Shown one piece after another: positions 22,261 to 34,826 of a stretch of DNA of 64,000 bases. This DNA is from Dipteris shenzhenensis (taxonomy: Eukaryota; Polypodiophyta; Polypodiopsida; Gleicheniales). A program made the position numbers and the translations under genes. Position 1 is the stretch's first letter; the number at the start of each line of letters is the position of its first letter. Below the pieces are notes generated by a model. The model saw nothing but the letters and a program-made list of their open reading frames with translations. It did no database searches and had not been told where the DNA came from. The DNA is taken from NCBI GenBank assembly GCA_047967505.1, contig CM106539.1. One strand, 5' to 3'.

Positions 22261-24229
22261 AAACATATCCAAGATTGCAAACCTATTTGAAATGTAGGGT
22301 CCATGCATTTTGTTAGTGGGTATTCAGTTTTTGAACCTTGTGTAGTAAAAAACTAGGAGGCTATCATGCTATTGTTATTCGTGCATGCAAGGTGCATGCA
22401 AGGACATTGGAGGCAATGCAACCATCAAACACTCATGGAGAATTGGGAGTGCCACATTCTTATATGCTTACAACATAAGAAGGGTGACAAAGAAGCAGAT
22501 GAGTAGTCATTCAATGAGAAGTAACACTCTATTAATAACGAAGAGGTATGGCCAACATAGCTAGGTCAATAAGGTCATTGTGTGCCTATGGAGTCAATAC
22601 GTGAGCCCTCTAAGATGTTGGCTCTTTGTTCTCAGCCCTTGCTTGCTTGCACTCGGTAGGACATCCATTTCTTGTGCTCGACAAGTGGTGTCTATCAGTC
22701 TAGTCTACACGTCGATCCAAGACGATGATGTACGTACATTTGTTGGATGAAGTGCACATGAATTTTTTGACTATTTGGCATGTTCCCTTCAACTCCTATC
22801 AATCGTTGAAGTAGAATGTGTAGAGAATGTGCACTAGAGCCTTATATCATAACTTGGTTGTGAGTACTTATTTCTAGCACATCCACTTCTAAGAAATAAT
22901 GTGTTTCTTATGAACTCACTCGGACAAAGCCTAGACACTTGTGAGAGAGAGAGAGTGGCTCGCCTTGCATGGTCTTGTCATCCATCGGACCCGTGGCAAA
23001 CACACCCAATCCCTCCCTTCCAAGCATCTCTCACTACTCATTCAAAATAGCTTGAGCCTCAGCGTGATTCAGTTGCTCATCCAAATCGGCCTCTTGAGAC
23101 CCTACATCATTTGGAGGTGTGTCCATGGATACCTCAGGATGCTTCCAATCGGGTACCTTCTCTCCCTGTGTGTTCATTTCAATCCTAAAATTAAACCCTT
23201 AAAAATGACACAGTTAGTGCATCAAGAACGTGTGAATGTTAATGATTATTGCATTAAACCATATCAAAGAATAGCAACATAACACTTATCATAGCAGCAT
23301 GACACTTATTTAAACAAATTACTTAATTTGGAATTATTTGTTTTTAAAAATCGTACGTACATGACACTTTTTAAATCGTAGCAACATTACTTTATTTTAA
23401 ATCGTTCCAACATGACACTTACTTAAACATCGTTCAAATTATACAAACAAGATTTAAGTATTCATAATGGACTGAGAAAACAATTTTCCAAAAATGATCA
23501 TGTTATGAGTCATCATGTCACAAAATGTACAAGGTTGTATCAGACATTTGCAGGTCTAAGTCCTTGGTTGGGACTGAATTGCAAACGACAACTTGTTGCA
23601 ATATTAAAAAGACTACAAAGCTCTGCTATTAGCGGATGGCTATTTGAGTCGATGTGCTTTCCTTGGACTGCAAGTCATCAAAGCTACAGGATCAAACTAA
23701 TTGATGGAAATTTGGGGATTGAACGAGCTGATGAAAATGTGGCACATGCTAACATTGCCAAACGTGCCCATGCCCACAATTGTTGTGCTAGTGTGAATAA
23801 AGCATCTTATCATTGGAGAACCACGAGTGCTATTTGCTCTAGCATTCTCACTTCAATGGGTTTAACATGCCGTTTTGGTGGTGTGGCTATTGGTGAAGGC
23901 AAGGGGGCTATGGGTGTAGATATGGGCGAGTATGAAGGAGAGGGAAACCTATCTAGTTGTGCGGGGGGATGTGCAAAAGGTGTGAAATCATGATGCGACC
24001 TCTTCGAGGGATGTGCAACTAATTCCAAAACGTGAGTCAGGTGTGGATATGGTGATATAGGGGTTGGGGGACCATGTGCAAAAAAGAAAAGCGATGGTTG
24101 TGGTTGTGGTTGTGGATGCAGGGGATGTAATGAATGTAGGGGATGTAGTGGTTGTGGTTGTGGAGGGGGGGGATGCAATGGTACTTAGGGATGCAAAGGT
24201 ACTTGAGGAGGTGGGTCTTAGGGATGTGG
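22261..24229. other. Unassigned, low-complexity parts
   Basis: I recognise no gene. The stretch 24090-24170 is GT-rich (TGTGGTTGTGG runs), which gives a meaningless Pro/His-rich frame on the other strand. Open frames at 22941 and 23505 match nothing I know. Confidence 0.4.
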
Positions 24230-24560
24230 GTTCATAGGTGGAATGAACGATGAGGTAGCTCCCTTTCCCTTGAAGGCTTTCCACACATTTTTTATGTACG
24301 TGACTCTAGCTTCTACAACACGACCCTCCCACTTTGTGTTGTAGGCAACAATGTCTTGATCTATTTGACCAAGTCATTGCCAACTCTCCAACACAAAATG
24401 ATGCATGAATTGATCTCCAAATTGTCTTTAAAAAACATCTGGATGTCGTTCACACAATGTCCTCACTCCACCCTTAGTCATCATCCGTGTAAGATTTTGC
24501 ATGCCACTTTCACCATAGTTGAAAGTGGTCTCAATGATGTCCTGATAACCATACATTAAG
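24230..24560 (-). pseudogene. Uncharacterised minus-strand coding remnant
   Basis: One minus-strand frame reads for about 100 codons with two stops: GGVRTLCERHPDVF, then FGDQFMHHFVLESWQ, then YNTKWEGRVVEARVTYIKNV and WKAFKGKGATSSF. It looks like real protein rather than noise (balanced composition, no repeats), but I do not recognise the family. It lies downstream of the Helitron-like fragment on the same strand. Confidence 0.35.
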
Positions 24561-24574
24561 TGCATGTTTTTGTT

Positions 24575-25322
24575 CTTCAGCACCTTCTTTTAAAGTTTTT
24601 GAGATCATGTCTTATCCTCTCTCTCGCATGAGACAAGAAGTGAGAGGGGATAGGTGGGAGGGATAGAGGGGGAAAAGAGAGGTGATAGAGGGGGAGGAAG
24701 GGAGAGGAAGAGGGGGGACAGGAGGGGGGGGGATGAGGGGCTGCTAGAGGGAGAGAGGGGGCATGACAGGGCACAAAACTTGACTACCTAGGGGATGGTC
24801 AACAACGACTTCTTGGAGGAATAGTTATCAACAAAACCAAGTGCACATACTTTTCTTACTGCTTTGTGTGCTTTAGGGTTACTTCTTTGTCAGTGATTTG
24901 TGTTGGTGCTTTTTCATTGCTTTATCAACTAATTTGTGAATGCTTATCATGAAATTTGACTAATACCGGGGACAATCAACAACAACGAAACCAAGTGAAT
25001 ACACATTCCCAACTAAATTTGGTGTGCTTTAGCACTAGTTTTTTGCGAATTTCTAACTGATTTTTTGTGCGCATAAAATTGCTTGTTTACTACTTTTGAC
25101 TACTTTGTCAATGCTTTGCACTACATTTGAACTCTTCGTCACAATTTGTATTTGCTTTGTTAGTATTTTGATACTACATTAGGCTACTTTGTGGGGTTTT
25201 GTTGATTCTTTGTCATTGCAAGTGATTGCTTTGCCATTTTTTGGTCACTTGAATAGGACTACCTGGGGAGGCAATGAGTTCCCCAAGCAATGAAACCAAG
25301 TGAAGGTGCTTTACTGACTCCT
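24575..25322. other. Purine-rich spacer
   Basis: 24630-24770 is a G/A-rich tract (GAGGGGGAGG-type). The rest is AT-rich with no gene seen. Confidence 0.5.
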
Positions 25323-26929
25323 TTATGAGTGCTTCATGTTTTCTTTGTGAGTGCTTGAAACTACTGTCACTGCATTAGACTTCTTTGGGGGATTTTTGTG
25401 GTGTTGGGTATTTAAGATTTCATTGCCAGCTCTCCTGATACACTCATTCGCTGGCACATTTGAGCCTATGCATTGTGATAGTGCTTCTTTTGTTGCCATA
25501 GTAGTTTCCTTGTCAATTTTTGTTATGTAAGATGTGTAGTAAGTAGCTGCTCCATGGGGGTTAATTATAAATTGTACATCTATTTTTGTACCCCATAACT
25601 TTGACAAGAATGGGTTGATATGTACGTTGTTTTGTTGATATAGAGGAATTGCTAATAACTATTTCAATGCAAACATTGTGAGAGTTGGTCGAACGATTTC
25701 ACTCATGTAGTTATGCTTGAATGAAAGTTTGTGCTTCAAGGCTACTCCAATTGTATCATGCTCGCTTAAAAAGCTTGGCAACACTCGTTGGGCTTGATCC
25801 ACATCAGCAAATACATTGACAACGCTTCCATGTAGTCCATATTGACCTTCGTACATTAGCTCGTGAATTTGAGCTAAAGGTATTCTATTTGATACCAAAC
25901 GTGCTTCAATATCATTGAGTTTGTTTGTGTATTTTGTTTTCTGATTCATTTGCATGTTCTTTGAAGATAGTAAAGGAAAATTTCCATTCTTCACATCTCT
26001 ATAGCAAAGTGAACATAAGTCCTTAGTCGAGGACTCGTTTGTTGCTACGTTGACTTCATTCGCATGGAGGAATATTGCCATGGTTGTCTTTACCTTTCTC
26101 ATCTTTGATCGAAATTTCAATGAACCACAACATACACATGGAAAGCTTGGAGTGTCCAATATTTTTTGAAGTATCATTCTTCCAAAGAGATTTGATTTCT
26201 TTTTCTCTTTTGACAATCGAGGTTGTTGCAAAATTTCGATGTTTGTATTGGATCGATTGATGTTGTAGTAGTTATAGCAGGTTGTATAATAAATCTATGC
26301 AACTTGTAAATTTTGTTCAGAATTGCTTTATTGTTGTGGCCGACTTGTGGGGAAGAGCTCAAAAAAAGACATGATATGTCTCTAGCAGGTAGGTTTGGAT
26401 TTTTCATCACAAGTTCTTGTAGAACTGAATCATCTTGTGCAGGCCACACTTTGTAAGTACATTTAATAGGCAAGTGAATCAATGGGTAGATTGTGCATAC
26501 ATTGTTTGCTTCATTTAACAACACATTATATGTATCAATGTTTTTGCTATTGCCAATTGAATTTTTGGTGGAAAGTTTTACACCGTCATAACACAACAAA
26601 GTAAAAGTTGACCCAAACATTGAATGAAAGCATTGAAGGATGTCAATAACCAATGCACAAGACGCTGTAGAATTAATAGAAAATCTTTTTATGCTATCAA
26701 TTGTTAAGCTACAATCTTTTGGTATTGAGGCAAACATGTGCCATGAAGTGTTACAAGCATTTGATGTGGACTTGATGTTCTCGAATATGGCTCTTACCAA
26801 TTGCTCATATGTAAGAGTTTGGAAAAATTTGACAAGGCATATTAGAATGTTTATGTTTGTTGGATTTGAAAGCAAAAAACTTGTATCTTGAGCTAAATGT
26901 TTTTGTTGAAGAAGTTGGTCAATGTCCAT
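25323..26929 (-). pseudogene. Helitron-like Rep fragment
   Basis: The minus strand encodes a zinc-binding block (FPCVCCGSLKF, LCSLCYRDVKNG), then the N-terminal Helitron-type domain (DIEARLVSNRIPLAQIHEL, GQYGLHGSVVNVFAD, LKHKLSFKHNY). After a single TAG at 25659 the frame goes on to SKLWGTKIDVQFIINP and AATYYTSYITK. That last block fits the Tyr-xxx-Tyr-xx-Lys pattern of a Helitron Rep. No clear HUH block and no Pif1-type helicase follow. The first part (26929-26174) is in another frame and unrecognised. Helitron ends were not found. Confidence 0.65.
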
Positions 26930-27057
26930 GTTAACTTTTTAAGTTACGTTATAATTGTGACTTGGATTGAGAAGGATTTCGAACAATACAAAGACAAGCA
27001 AAACCATTTTTATTCATAGCCTAAAACATACATCTCATGAAGAGAGTGAAAATAAAT

Positions 27058-28020
27058 CATGCATTTGACTCAAATGCAATAACAAAGCTGGAGCCATTAA
27101 CAGTGAAGCTCCCACTAGGTTTACAAGTCCTTAACTTGTTTCTAGCCATCATCAAATCTTCTTCATACAATTTGAGAAAGGGAAAAGGCAAACAAAGCAC
27201 AATGTCAACATATGGCCCTCTAATGTGGACCAGCACATCACTAGTACTTATTCACCTCCACATTGCACAATGTCTCCAGTACTTGCACAATAGATTGGAG
27301 ACTTTTGCAAGAGAAGAAATAAGGGTGAAGCGGGTCTTTGCTAACACGAATACCTCTACATGCCTTGCAAATGTGCTCGATCAAATCAGCATTGATATTC
27401 GTGAAATGCAAAATGCCAAACACCCGTAAATATAGGAAAGCTCTTTGTGAATATTTGAAAACAAGAAAAAAATGAAAAAGTGCTAGTCAAGAGACGTACC
27501 TTTGTTCCATATTCCAAACACGACACTTGGTTGACAAAATCTTGTTTTAGATCCTCTTTGGTTGGCCCATCGAGTACCTCATCTAAAATAGTGAAGTCAA
27601 ATACACAAATGGTCCCCTTTGCTTTCAAGAATGACACATTCTTCAAGATGTACAACACCACACCTTCTTCATTGAACTCTTGTATAAGTTGAGTGAGAGT
27701 GGCTTTTCTTTCATTGACAAATGATAACTGTAACGAACACAATGAGTCAATTGCAGAATGAGCAATGTCACTGTGTGAGAACAAAACTTGTCTGTAAGGT
27801 CTCCTTTTAAGAAGGTGGGATACTTTGGACTTATAACTTTGTAAGTACCATACTTGCAAAGCAATTTTCCCCCAAAGACAAATCTATGAGGAGCACAATC
27901 GGATAATTGAGTGATGCTTAGACATGGTAAGGAATTTCCCCCTCCTACAAAGTTCTCTTTTGATGGAATTATTGCTTTTGCAATGCTTGGATTGTGTGGT
28001 GATGGTAGAAATTTGTTAGC
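27058..28020 (-). pseudogene. Uncharacterised minus-strand gene, at least two exons
   Basis: Coding sequence runs from about 28020 (LSDCAPHRFVFGGKLLCKYG, frame change near 27790) through NERKATLTQLIQEFNEEGV to LKQDFVNQVSCLEYGTK at 27500, where a donor-like GTACGT follows. A second block near 27396-27240 has HICKACRGIRVS, and a third ends with FTVNGSSFVIAFESNA and a stop near 27058. Composition is protein-like but I recognise no domain. It may be a passenger of, or upstream part of, the Helitron-like unit on the same strand. Confidence 0.4.
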
Positions 28021-28408
28021 ATCTTGACATCCTTTGTAGAATTCACTTCATCATTTTCTTCTTTGAAAATAAGTTGTTGCTTGCTACAAATAAAAAATAT
28101 GAGACGACATTCTAATTAGTTATATTAATTTGAGAGATGCATATCATTTTCTTATGAAGTACAAGTACATGCACTTGAATGAAACTACTATGACTTCACA
28201 TATGGTATTTTCGAAGGATGAAACTAATAAATACACAATTTGACTTGTTTCTTTCAATCCTCAACAGCAAAACATGGTTTTCATACATGTTACACAAACA
28301 AATTTATGGGTCAAAAAACAAAACCATGTGCGGATGTCATATTATAGTTCTCGCACACCAAATGTCACAAATAAAGTGAGAACAAAACAACTTGGGAAAA
28401 GAGATTAG

Positions 28409-29919
28409 GACTCAATCCGAGTCAATATTAATCACATCAATCATGTTAAGTTTGCGTGCAGGTTCTAACTCCTCCATTTGCCTCACATGTTTAGTTTTAC
28501 ATAAACGTTGGACATACGATGTAATTGTGGATTTAAAGCTAACATTTTTTGGGTTCTCTCGTATAATCCTCTTCGTTGATAACATACAAACGAAAAATCA
28601 ATTAAAACTTGTAAGTACACCCAAAAAAAAAAAGGACCAAAGTTGCCTGATTACCTTGAGTGTACGCTTCTTGGGACAACCTCTTGAAATGAATTCTTCA
28701 AAGAACGGCTTGGCGTCATCTTGATTGGAAAATTTTCCAGCAAATTTTCTTTGGGAGGCTTGCTTGGAGAAGCATTAGCAAAAGGAGTTGATTTTGGAGT
28801 AGTCAGAGTCGCACTCTTTTGCATGTAAGAGCATGCGGAGACTAGAGCACCCCGTACCACAACAAGAGAAGCATGACCAAAAGTATGGACGTGTAAGGAG
28901 ACCTTTTCAAAGCAAATATAAACCATGGTAGAAGGACTGAAGGGTGCGCAATACAGATCTAATGCCAAAGAAGCACTATTCCAATGATGTTTATTGTTGT
29001 ATTCGTAAACTAAGTGGGTCGCAATACAAGCCCAATGCCCAAAAAACATGAGTCAAGTAAGCTTACAGCACAACAAATAACGTTTACCACGCTTCGCTGT
29101 AAACATTGAAGGACCTAAAGGACATTACTATGCAAATAGGCACTCAAGAAAGCCAAAAGCTATGCTTTCCATCCAATATGCAGCCAACTCTCAAATGGTT
29201 CATCAACGGGGCTGTCCGCCAGAATTGAAGAAGTGCATAAACCAACTCCCAAGCGGTTCAATCGAACGTCAACGGGGTTGTCCACCAGAATTGAAGAAGG
29301 AGAATCAAGCCCGTGAAAACCAGAATGCACAGATCATCTGAAAATCAAGCCCGTGAAAACCAGAATCGGGGGAGCACGCTATCGACCAATCGCAGTATTA
29401 CCTACAACTATTTGAACTGCAGTATGCAAGCCCCGCCAAACTGGAGACACGAAAACCAAGACAGAAGCGACGCTAGAAGGCAGTCTGTCACGAAACATGC
29501 CAGTAACAAAAGAAGACAGAAGCGACGCTAGAAGGCAGTCCGTCAAAAAATTGGAATGCAGCAGAGGTATTCAAAAAGCGAAAGCAAGAGGAACACTTTG
29601 CGGTACCTAATTTGGGTGGGTCTGTAAAGATTTGCATGCTTCAACAATTTGCATGCAGAAGAGGTGCGTGCGTTGTAGAATTCTCCGGGTGTTGCACAAC
29701 GGTTGCTTTCCCTGACTTTGGAGTAATGGGAGATTGCAAAACCTCAAGACATGCTTTGGCAAGGCCTGCACAGGAGACAGATCACGAAAATCAGATAGGA
29801 ACAAGCAGAAGGAAGGAAGGACGTAAACCAAGAGACAGAAGAGAAAATAAGCGTAAGTCGCCCTTCACAAACGTGCCGCTATCTGTTTCCATGAAGTCGG
29901 TCGAACCCTCAGCAGCCAT
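28409..29919 (-). CDS. Candidate multi-exon gene of unknown function
   Basis: An ATG at 29919 (MAAEGSTDFMETDSGTF) lies 59 bp below a TATA box. A donor at 29828 and acceptor at 29766 join in phase to GLAKACLEVLQSPITPKSGK. Further down, a Pro/Ser/Lys-rich block (KSTPFANASPSKPPKENL, NSFQEVVPRSVHSR) ends at a donor at 28655. That joins in phase to IIRENPKNVSFKSTITSYVQ and ends INIDSD with a stop near 28409. The exon between 29660 and 28830 is unresolved, so this could be two genes. No stops interrupt the parts I can read, unlike the transposon remnants. I do not recognise the family. Confidence 0.4.
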
Positions 29920-29977
29920 CTTTCTTGATAAACTATCACAACGAATCACGTGTGATAACAACCTCCCCTAGTCGTAG

Positions 29978-29984
29978 TTTTATA
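29978..29984 (-). promoter_or_regulatory. TATA box for the 29919 start
   Basis: The minus strand reads CGGTCTATAAAACTACG. A G-box CACGTG at 29947-29952 lies between it and the ATG. Confidence 0.45.
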
Positions 29985-29989
29985 GACCG

Positions 29990-30657
29990 AGAACATTTGC
30001 ACGGCTGGCGAAACGATAGAGGACGGCAGGCTAAGAAAACCTAACGATAGATTCTTGCAGGTCATCTTTATTAGTACGACGGCGAATTCATTGGAAGGTC
30101 TCAAGGAGCATGTTCTTCTTAATACGAAAGTATGCATGACGACGAAAACGCGTCATTTGAAGGGCAGCAATAAAGGTCTCCCATGCAAACTCAAATGATA
30201 GTTTGCCGGAAATCAGATGCATATTCTACATATCGTCTCTTGAGCATGCTAAAATACAAACGCCCATCTCGCTGGAAGAACAAAGGCTTGGCGCGCAGAG
30301 TGATTTCATTATGAAACCCAAGAGTGATTTCCATATCTTTGCATCCTTTATGCTTGCCCCAACTCGTAATTCCAGGCCCTCCCCTCCCCCCATCTTCTCT
30401 CGTAACCTCCCTCAAGTCAGGCTCTCCTGCCCATCCCCTCTCCCTCTCTCTTTGCTCAGGCCTTTCTCAGGCTACAAGCTCAGCTCCTCTCTTTCAGCTC
30501 TTTTGCTGTTTGTTGTTTGCTCCACATCTTCGGCTCTGTTGCTGCTTGCCCACACCCACCTCTTCGCCCTAACGCCTAGCCTGGTGTAGGGAACGGAAGT
30601 TTGTGCTGAGATATGACACTTTGACATAGGACATTGACATAGCCACCATTCGCACGG
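29990..30657. other. Unassigned, upstream of divergent reading frames
   Basis: The CT-rich stretch 30360-30580 produces Pro/Ser/Leu-rich frames that I do not accept as genes. Nothing else is recognised. Confidence 0.4.
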
Positions 30658-30954
30658 ATGTCTCCCCAGTCTGTCACAAGCAAGATGCCAAGGAAATCCT
30701 TCGCTAGCACTTTGGTAACACCAACCAAGCCGTTAACTAGTCAAAGCTCAAGCTCATGGGAGGTGTTCCTATTAGCCGAGATCCACAAGCTACAAGATGA
30801 AAATTCTGCCCTCAAGGATCAGCTGAGAGAGCTGCATGGGCTTCTGGGGTCAAAAGCTGCTGCGTGGTCTGCATCTACTGTTGCTACTGATGCTGCTGCT
30901 GGAGGTGCTGCTACAGCACTATGGTATGTTGCTGGAGATGGAGTCAACACTTAG
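30658..30954 (+). CDS. Small hypothetical reading frame, coiled-coil segment
   Basis: This 98-codon frame has a Ser/Thr-rich start (MSPQSVTSKMPRKSF) and a short heptad-like segment (AEIHKLQDENSALKDQLREL, residues about 40-60), then Ala-rich sequence. No domain is recognised. It could be a fragment or chance, and 30955-31379 after it holds nothing I can name. Confidence 0.2.
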   Translation: MSPQSVTSKMPRKSFASTLVTPTKPLTSQSSSSWEVFLLAEIHKLQDENSALKDQLRELHGLLGSKAAAWSASTVATDAAAGGAATALWYVAGDGVNT

Positions 30955-31379
30955 AGGGGCTGCTAGAGAGGCTTCTTCTACACTGGTAGATGAACCTAGG
31001 TGATTGGGGCCTTTTATAGGCTGAGCACCACTCTAACATTGGACTTGTCAGACCTGCTCGATTGGTCAACATCGTCTTTGATACCGTCAAGCAAAAAGTC
31101 AACATTCACTGAACAGTTAATCAATTCTGTAATGCTTGGTTGCTGTTGTTGCAACTGTACCTGCTGCTGCAGTGGGCTAGCAAGGCTGCAGATGCCCACC
31201 ATGACATAAACCCATGGATCTTCTTGCTTTATGTCAGGGCTAGAGCTAGCACATTCGACTCAATGTGAAATGGTTTGGCTTTATGCTTTCCTGTTGAGTC
31301 CAAACTGCAGTACAATTTCCGTGCCCAGCAAATGGTGCTACCATTGTATTCCAAAATACTACATCATAGTTTAGCTATG

Positions 31380-31636
31380 TGTTGAGAGTTCACACTCAAC
31401 ATCATGTGATCATGTGTGCATAGCACTATCATGTGATCATATGTGCATAGTACTAACCCAATAGAGTGTTATAAAGGAAAGGGTTAGATGCCCTAATCCT
31501 AACCATACATGGGTTTGTATATATTCTACATTTTCAACTAAATCTAGTGTACAGTTAGCCATTTGTGATGTGCTCTCTAGTTGTGCCTGCTCTTCTCATC
31601 TTCACTCTTCTCCTCTCCCCTCTTCATATTTTGTCA
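31380..31636 (+). repeat. Orphan copia 5' LTR with primer site
   Basis: It begins TGTTGAGAGTTCACACTCAACA and ends TTTTGTCA, followed by TGGTATCTAAGCATGG, a slightly changed initiator-Met primer site at 31637-31652. About 40 bases of its leader follow before the next element at 31675. No matching 3' LTR is present in the window. Confidence 0.65.
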
Positions 31637-31674
31637 TGGTATCTAAGCATGGTTCTGCCTTCCGCTGAGGTGCC

Positions 31675-34269
31675 TGTCAAAGTGTGGATCGTACTAGCCT
31701 AGTGCACACAAGATTAGCAGAAGAACTAAGGAGGCTCAAAGCACACTAAATAAGACATGAAAGGGAGATAGCAAATCTATATCTCTTACAATGTGTGTGT
31801 GTACTCAACAATACATGATAGGCCTCTTTAGAGAGTTCCCTTTGAATAGTCAACCATGTGGGATCCACTCATCCACATCTCTCCTTGTGGATGTCCTCAA
31901 TCCACATCTCCACATCATGTAGTCCACATCCTAGGGTGGCTACTTTGATTCTTTTCTTAGCACATACCTTAGCCTTTAATCTATGACATGCTCATGGCAC
32001 CACAACTCTCAACACCTCCCCTTGGTGCCATGATCCTTGGGCTATTGCAACATGGTCAGATGTGAGTTACAAGATCAAATCCTCCCCTGGATGCTTACAT
32101 GGCTACTCTCAGGTGGTTAGGTTTGATTTACAAACGTGTGGGCTAAAGGTAGCAAGGTTGTTGCTTCTCAATGCTTGATGTCGATGGCGTTGTCTTCTTT
32201 GTCTGATGTCGCTTGATGCATGATGCTTTGTTCTACCATGTGCCTTGATACTTTATGTGTGGATGCCATGTTCTGTGCTATGGTCATCTCATACACTTGT
32301 GCTTTTGACATGCTTATGGCAGCGATGTGTGCATTCATGCTTTGATTTGTCATTTGTTGCAAAGGTCTTACCAATTGATTACTTTCAATATTGGCAGTGT
32401 CTAATTGCCAACAATGATGTTGACTTGACAAGTGCATAGAGCTCAAAAAAGCGGTTACTTTTCCTTTTTGGAGCGTGTCCAAATTCTTCCTAGATTGGAA
32501 GTTACGACTTGTCTAAGTTTCTCTGAAGAAGAGGGCTTTTGATGATGTGGCAGAGGCTGTTCACATATTGCACTTACACTGTTCTTCACAAGAGGTTATT
32601 GTGCTTTGGTGGCACTGCTGACTGTGCATGCTTATGTGGCAGTTTACCAATCCTAAACTTAAATCTAACCATGGTTTAGTATGGGTTAAGTTGATCAGAC
32701 CTCTGACCAAGGTAAAGTTAGATTTAACCATAGTAAAGTCTTACCATGCCACATGGCAAGAAATTAACCAAGCCTTTTAACTTCACGTAACCCAACCAAT
32801 AACTCAACCAATGTTATTTGGTTCTAAAAATGCCACGTGTCCTTTCATAACCTTTGTGAAGGATAAGAAACGACAACGAAGGAGAGCTGGTAGCTGAGCG
32901 TGGAGAAAGAGAACTCGTTTCATGGATGGAGGCATCTACACAAGCCACGATCATTGGAGTCAATCTCTGTTGGAGATCTGTGGAACTCACTGGTCAGTTG
33001 AGTTGCAGGAGTCTTGTTCATACCTTGTTGTGGCCGCTGGAGCAGTCGGGTGCTCGTTGATGGGGGCGCCGTCGACTTTGTTGAAGGGCTAGGAGTCGCG
33101 TTCCTTCACTTGAAGGTGTTGGCTATGTGGAGGACAAGCCTTATAGGCCACCTACAATAGAGGCAGCTCATGGTGGCAACCGTTTAGATTTATAGTAGCG
33201 AGATGAGGCATCACTGGCTAGCATGCATGAAGGCTGAGGTTGCTTTGGCTTAGAGCCATGATAGAGTTGGAAGTGAGGCGGAGCTGGCTATTGTCGTAGA
33301 AGCAACAGTCGGCTACTGCTTGTCATGCGTTGATGGGCCAGAGGGTCATAGCGGGCTTTCTGTTTTGCTGAAGCCGGTTGCAGAGAAGTTGCTGTAGAGC
33401 ATGCATGGAGGCATGTAGGAGGCTTGTGGCAGTAGAAGGTCAGCTGTGGAGGTTGCGCAAATACACAGTGGGCAGCTCGTGGGCAGAGGCATTTGGAGCC
33501 AATGTTAGCTATAATGCGTGTCTAATACAAAGACTAGAAAGATGAAATAACTCAAACAATGTGACTGTGTCGAATGTGCCTAATGCCACATTCCTCAGAA
33601 ATACAATCCTTGAGGACATGAGATGGAAGGGCCTACCAGAGGTGCAAGCATCCTCTTTTACCTATACGATAGTGGAGCTGTCTTCTGCACTGCTTTTGTT
33701 CTCCTTTTGTTATAGCCTCCATCTTCCTCCTTGCTCTTGCCTCCGACCCTCAACCTTAAGATCTCTCAGGAAGTTGAATTTCTCTCGCTCTTTCTCTCAA
33801 TGAATTCTCTCAAGAACTCTTGAGATCTAAAAATAATCTTACATTCTGAAACTAATCTAGGAATGGGAGCAATCCTAGTGAACTACTAATGAGCTAAACT
33901 AGGAGAGCTAAACCTATGCTTTGATACCATGTCAAAGTGCGGATCATACTAGCCTAGTGCACATAAGATTAGCAGAAGAACTAAGGAGGCTCAAAGCACA
34001 CTAAATAAGACATGAGAGGGAGATAGCAAATCTATATCTCTTGCAATGTGTGTGTGTACTTAACCATACATGATAGGCCTCTTATATAGAGAGTGCCCTT
34101 TGAATAGTCAACCATGTGGGATCCACTCATCCACATCTCTCCTTGTAGATGTCCTCAATCCACATCTCCACATCATGTAGTCCACATCCTAGGGTGGCTA
34201 CTTTGATTCTTTTCTTAGCACATACCTTAGCCTTTAATCTATGTGCTCATGGCACCACAACTCTCAACA
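31675..34269 (-). mobile_element. Non-autonomous LTR element
   Basis: Two 340-bp LTRs (31675-32014 and 33930-34269) flank 1.9 kb without any retroelement domain. The minus-strand primer site GGTATCAAAGC lies at 33918-33929 and a purine tract (CCAAGGGGAGG) next to 32014. I count about ten substitutions and two gaps between the LTRs. Flanks are GTGCC and ACGCC, a target duplication at best with two transitions. It inserted into the leader of the orphan LTR at 31380. Confidence 0.88.
33918..33929 (-). other. Primer binding site, initiator tRNA-Met
   Basis: The reverse complement is TGGTATCAAAGC, next to the LTR at 33930. Confidence 0.85.
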
Positions 34270-34496
34270 ACGCCATCCTTCTTATGAGAGTGATTGAGAG
34301 ATTGAGAGATTGATATCGAGAGTTCTTTCACTTCAGATAAGTGATAGAATTTTCATCCATTTGAAAAGTTTTAGTCCATATTTCCATTCATTGCTTGAGT
34401 GCTTATGATAGTTTCTTATGAGGGAGAGAGATTTATGTTCATTACAATTCATTTCCACCACAACAAGACAAAGCAACTATAGATGCACTTGATAGA

Positions 34497-34600
34497 TGCG
34501 CAAGATAGTAGGCGCATCTATAAGCATTACTAGAATAGCAAAAATACGGACGCGTCTAATAGCGGATCTATTTGTTCGTCTATCAGCACATCTAGACGTA
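34497..34600. repeat. CACTA subterminal repeat cluster, left
   Basis: It holds GGCGCATCTATAAGC, GGACGCGTCTAATAGCGG and CATCTAGACGTAG, short near-palindromic units of the kind bound by TNPA in CACTA elements. Confidence 0.6.
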
Positions 34601-34826
34601 GATTTAAACACAAAACAGAGAATACAGAAAGTGAGATTTTGGTGCAGGTTGATAAATGCACATCACTACTTTCCAAACATTGCCCATGATTACCAAAGCA
34701 TGTAATTTTAACAAAAATATCAATGCATTTTAGCAAACCCACATATACAAAAATTAAGTGAGGTGAGGAGAATAAGACAATATGTAAAATAGTTTTGCCA
34801 ATATCAATGATGGGCTACGGTTTGGG

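Noticed and set aside
23505-24284. A gene on the plus strand and a Pro/His-rich gene on the minus strand
   Set aside because: Low-complexity GT sequence explains the minus-strand frame. The plus-strand frame has no family features.
30203-30589. Signal-peptide-like reading frame
   Set aside because: Its hydrophobic part derives from CT-rich sequence and no domain or homologous frame is seen.
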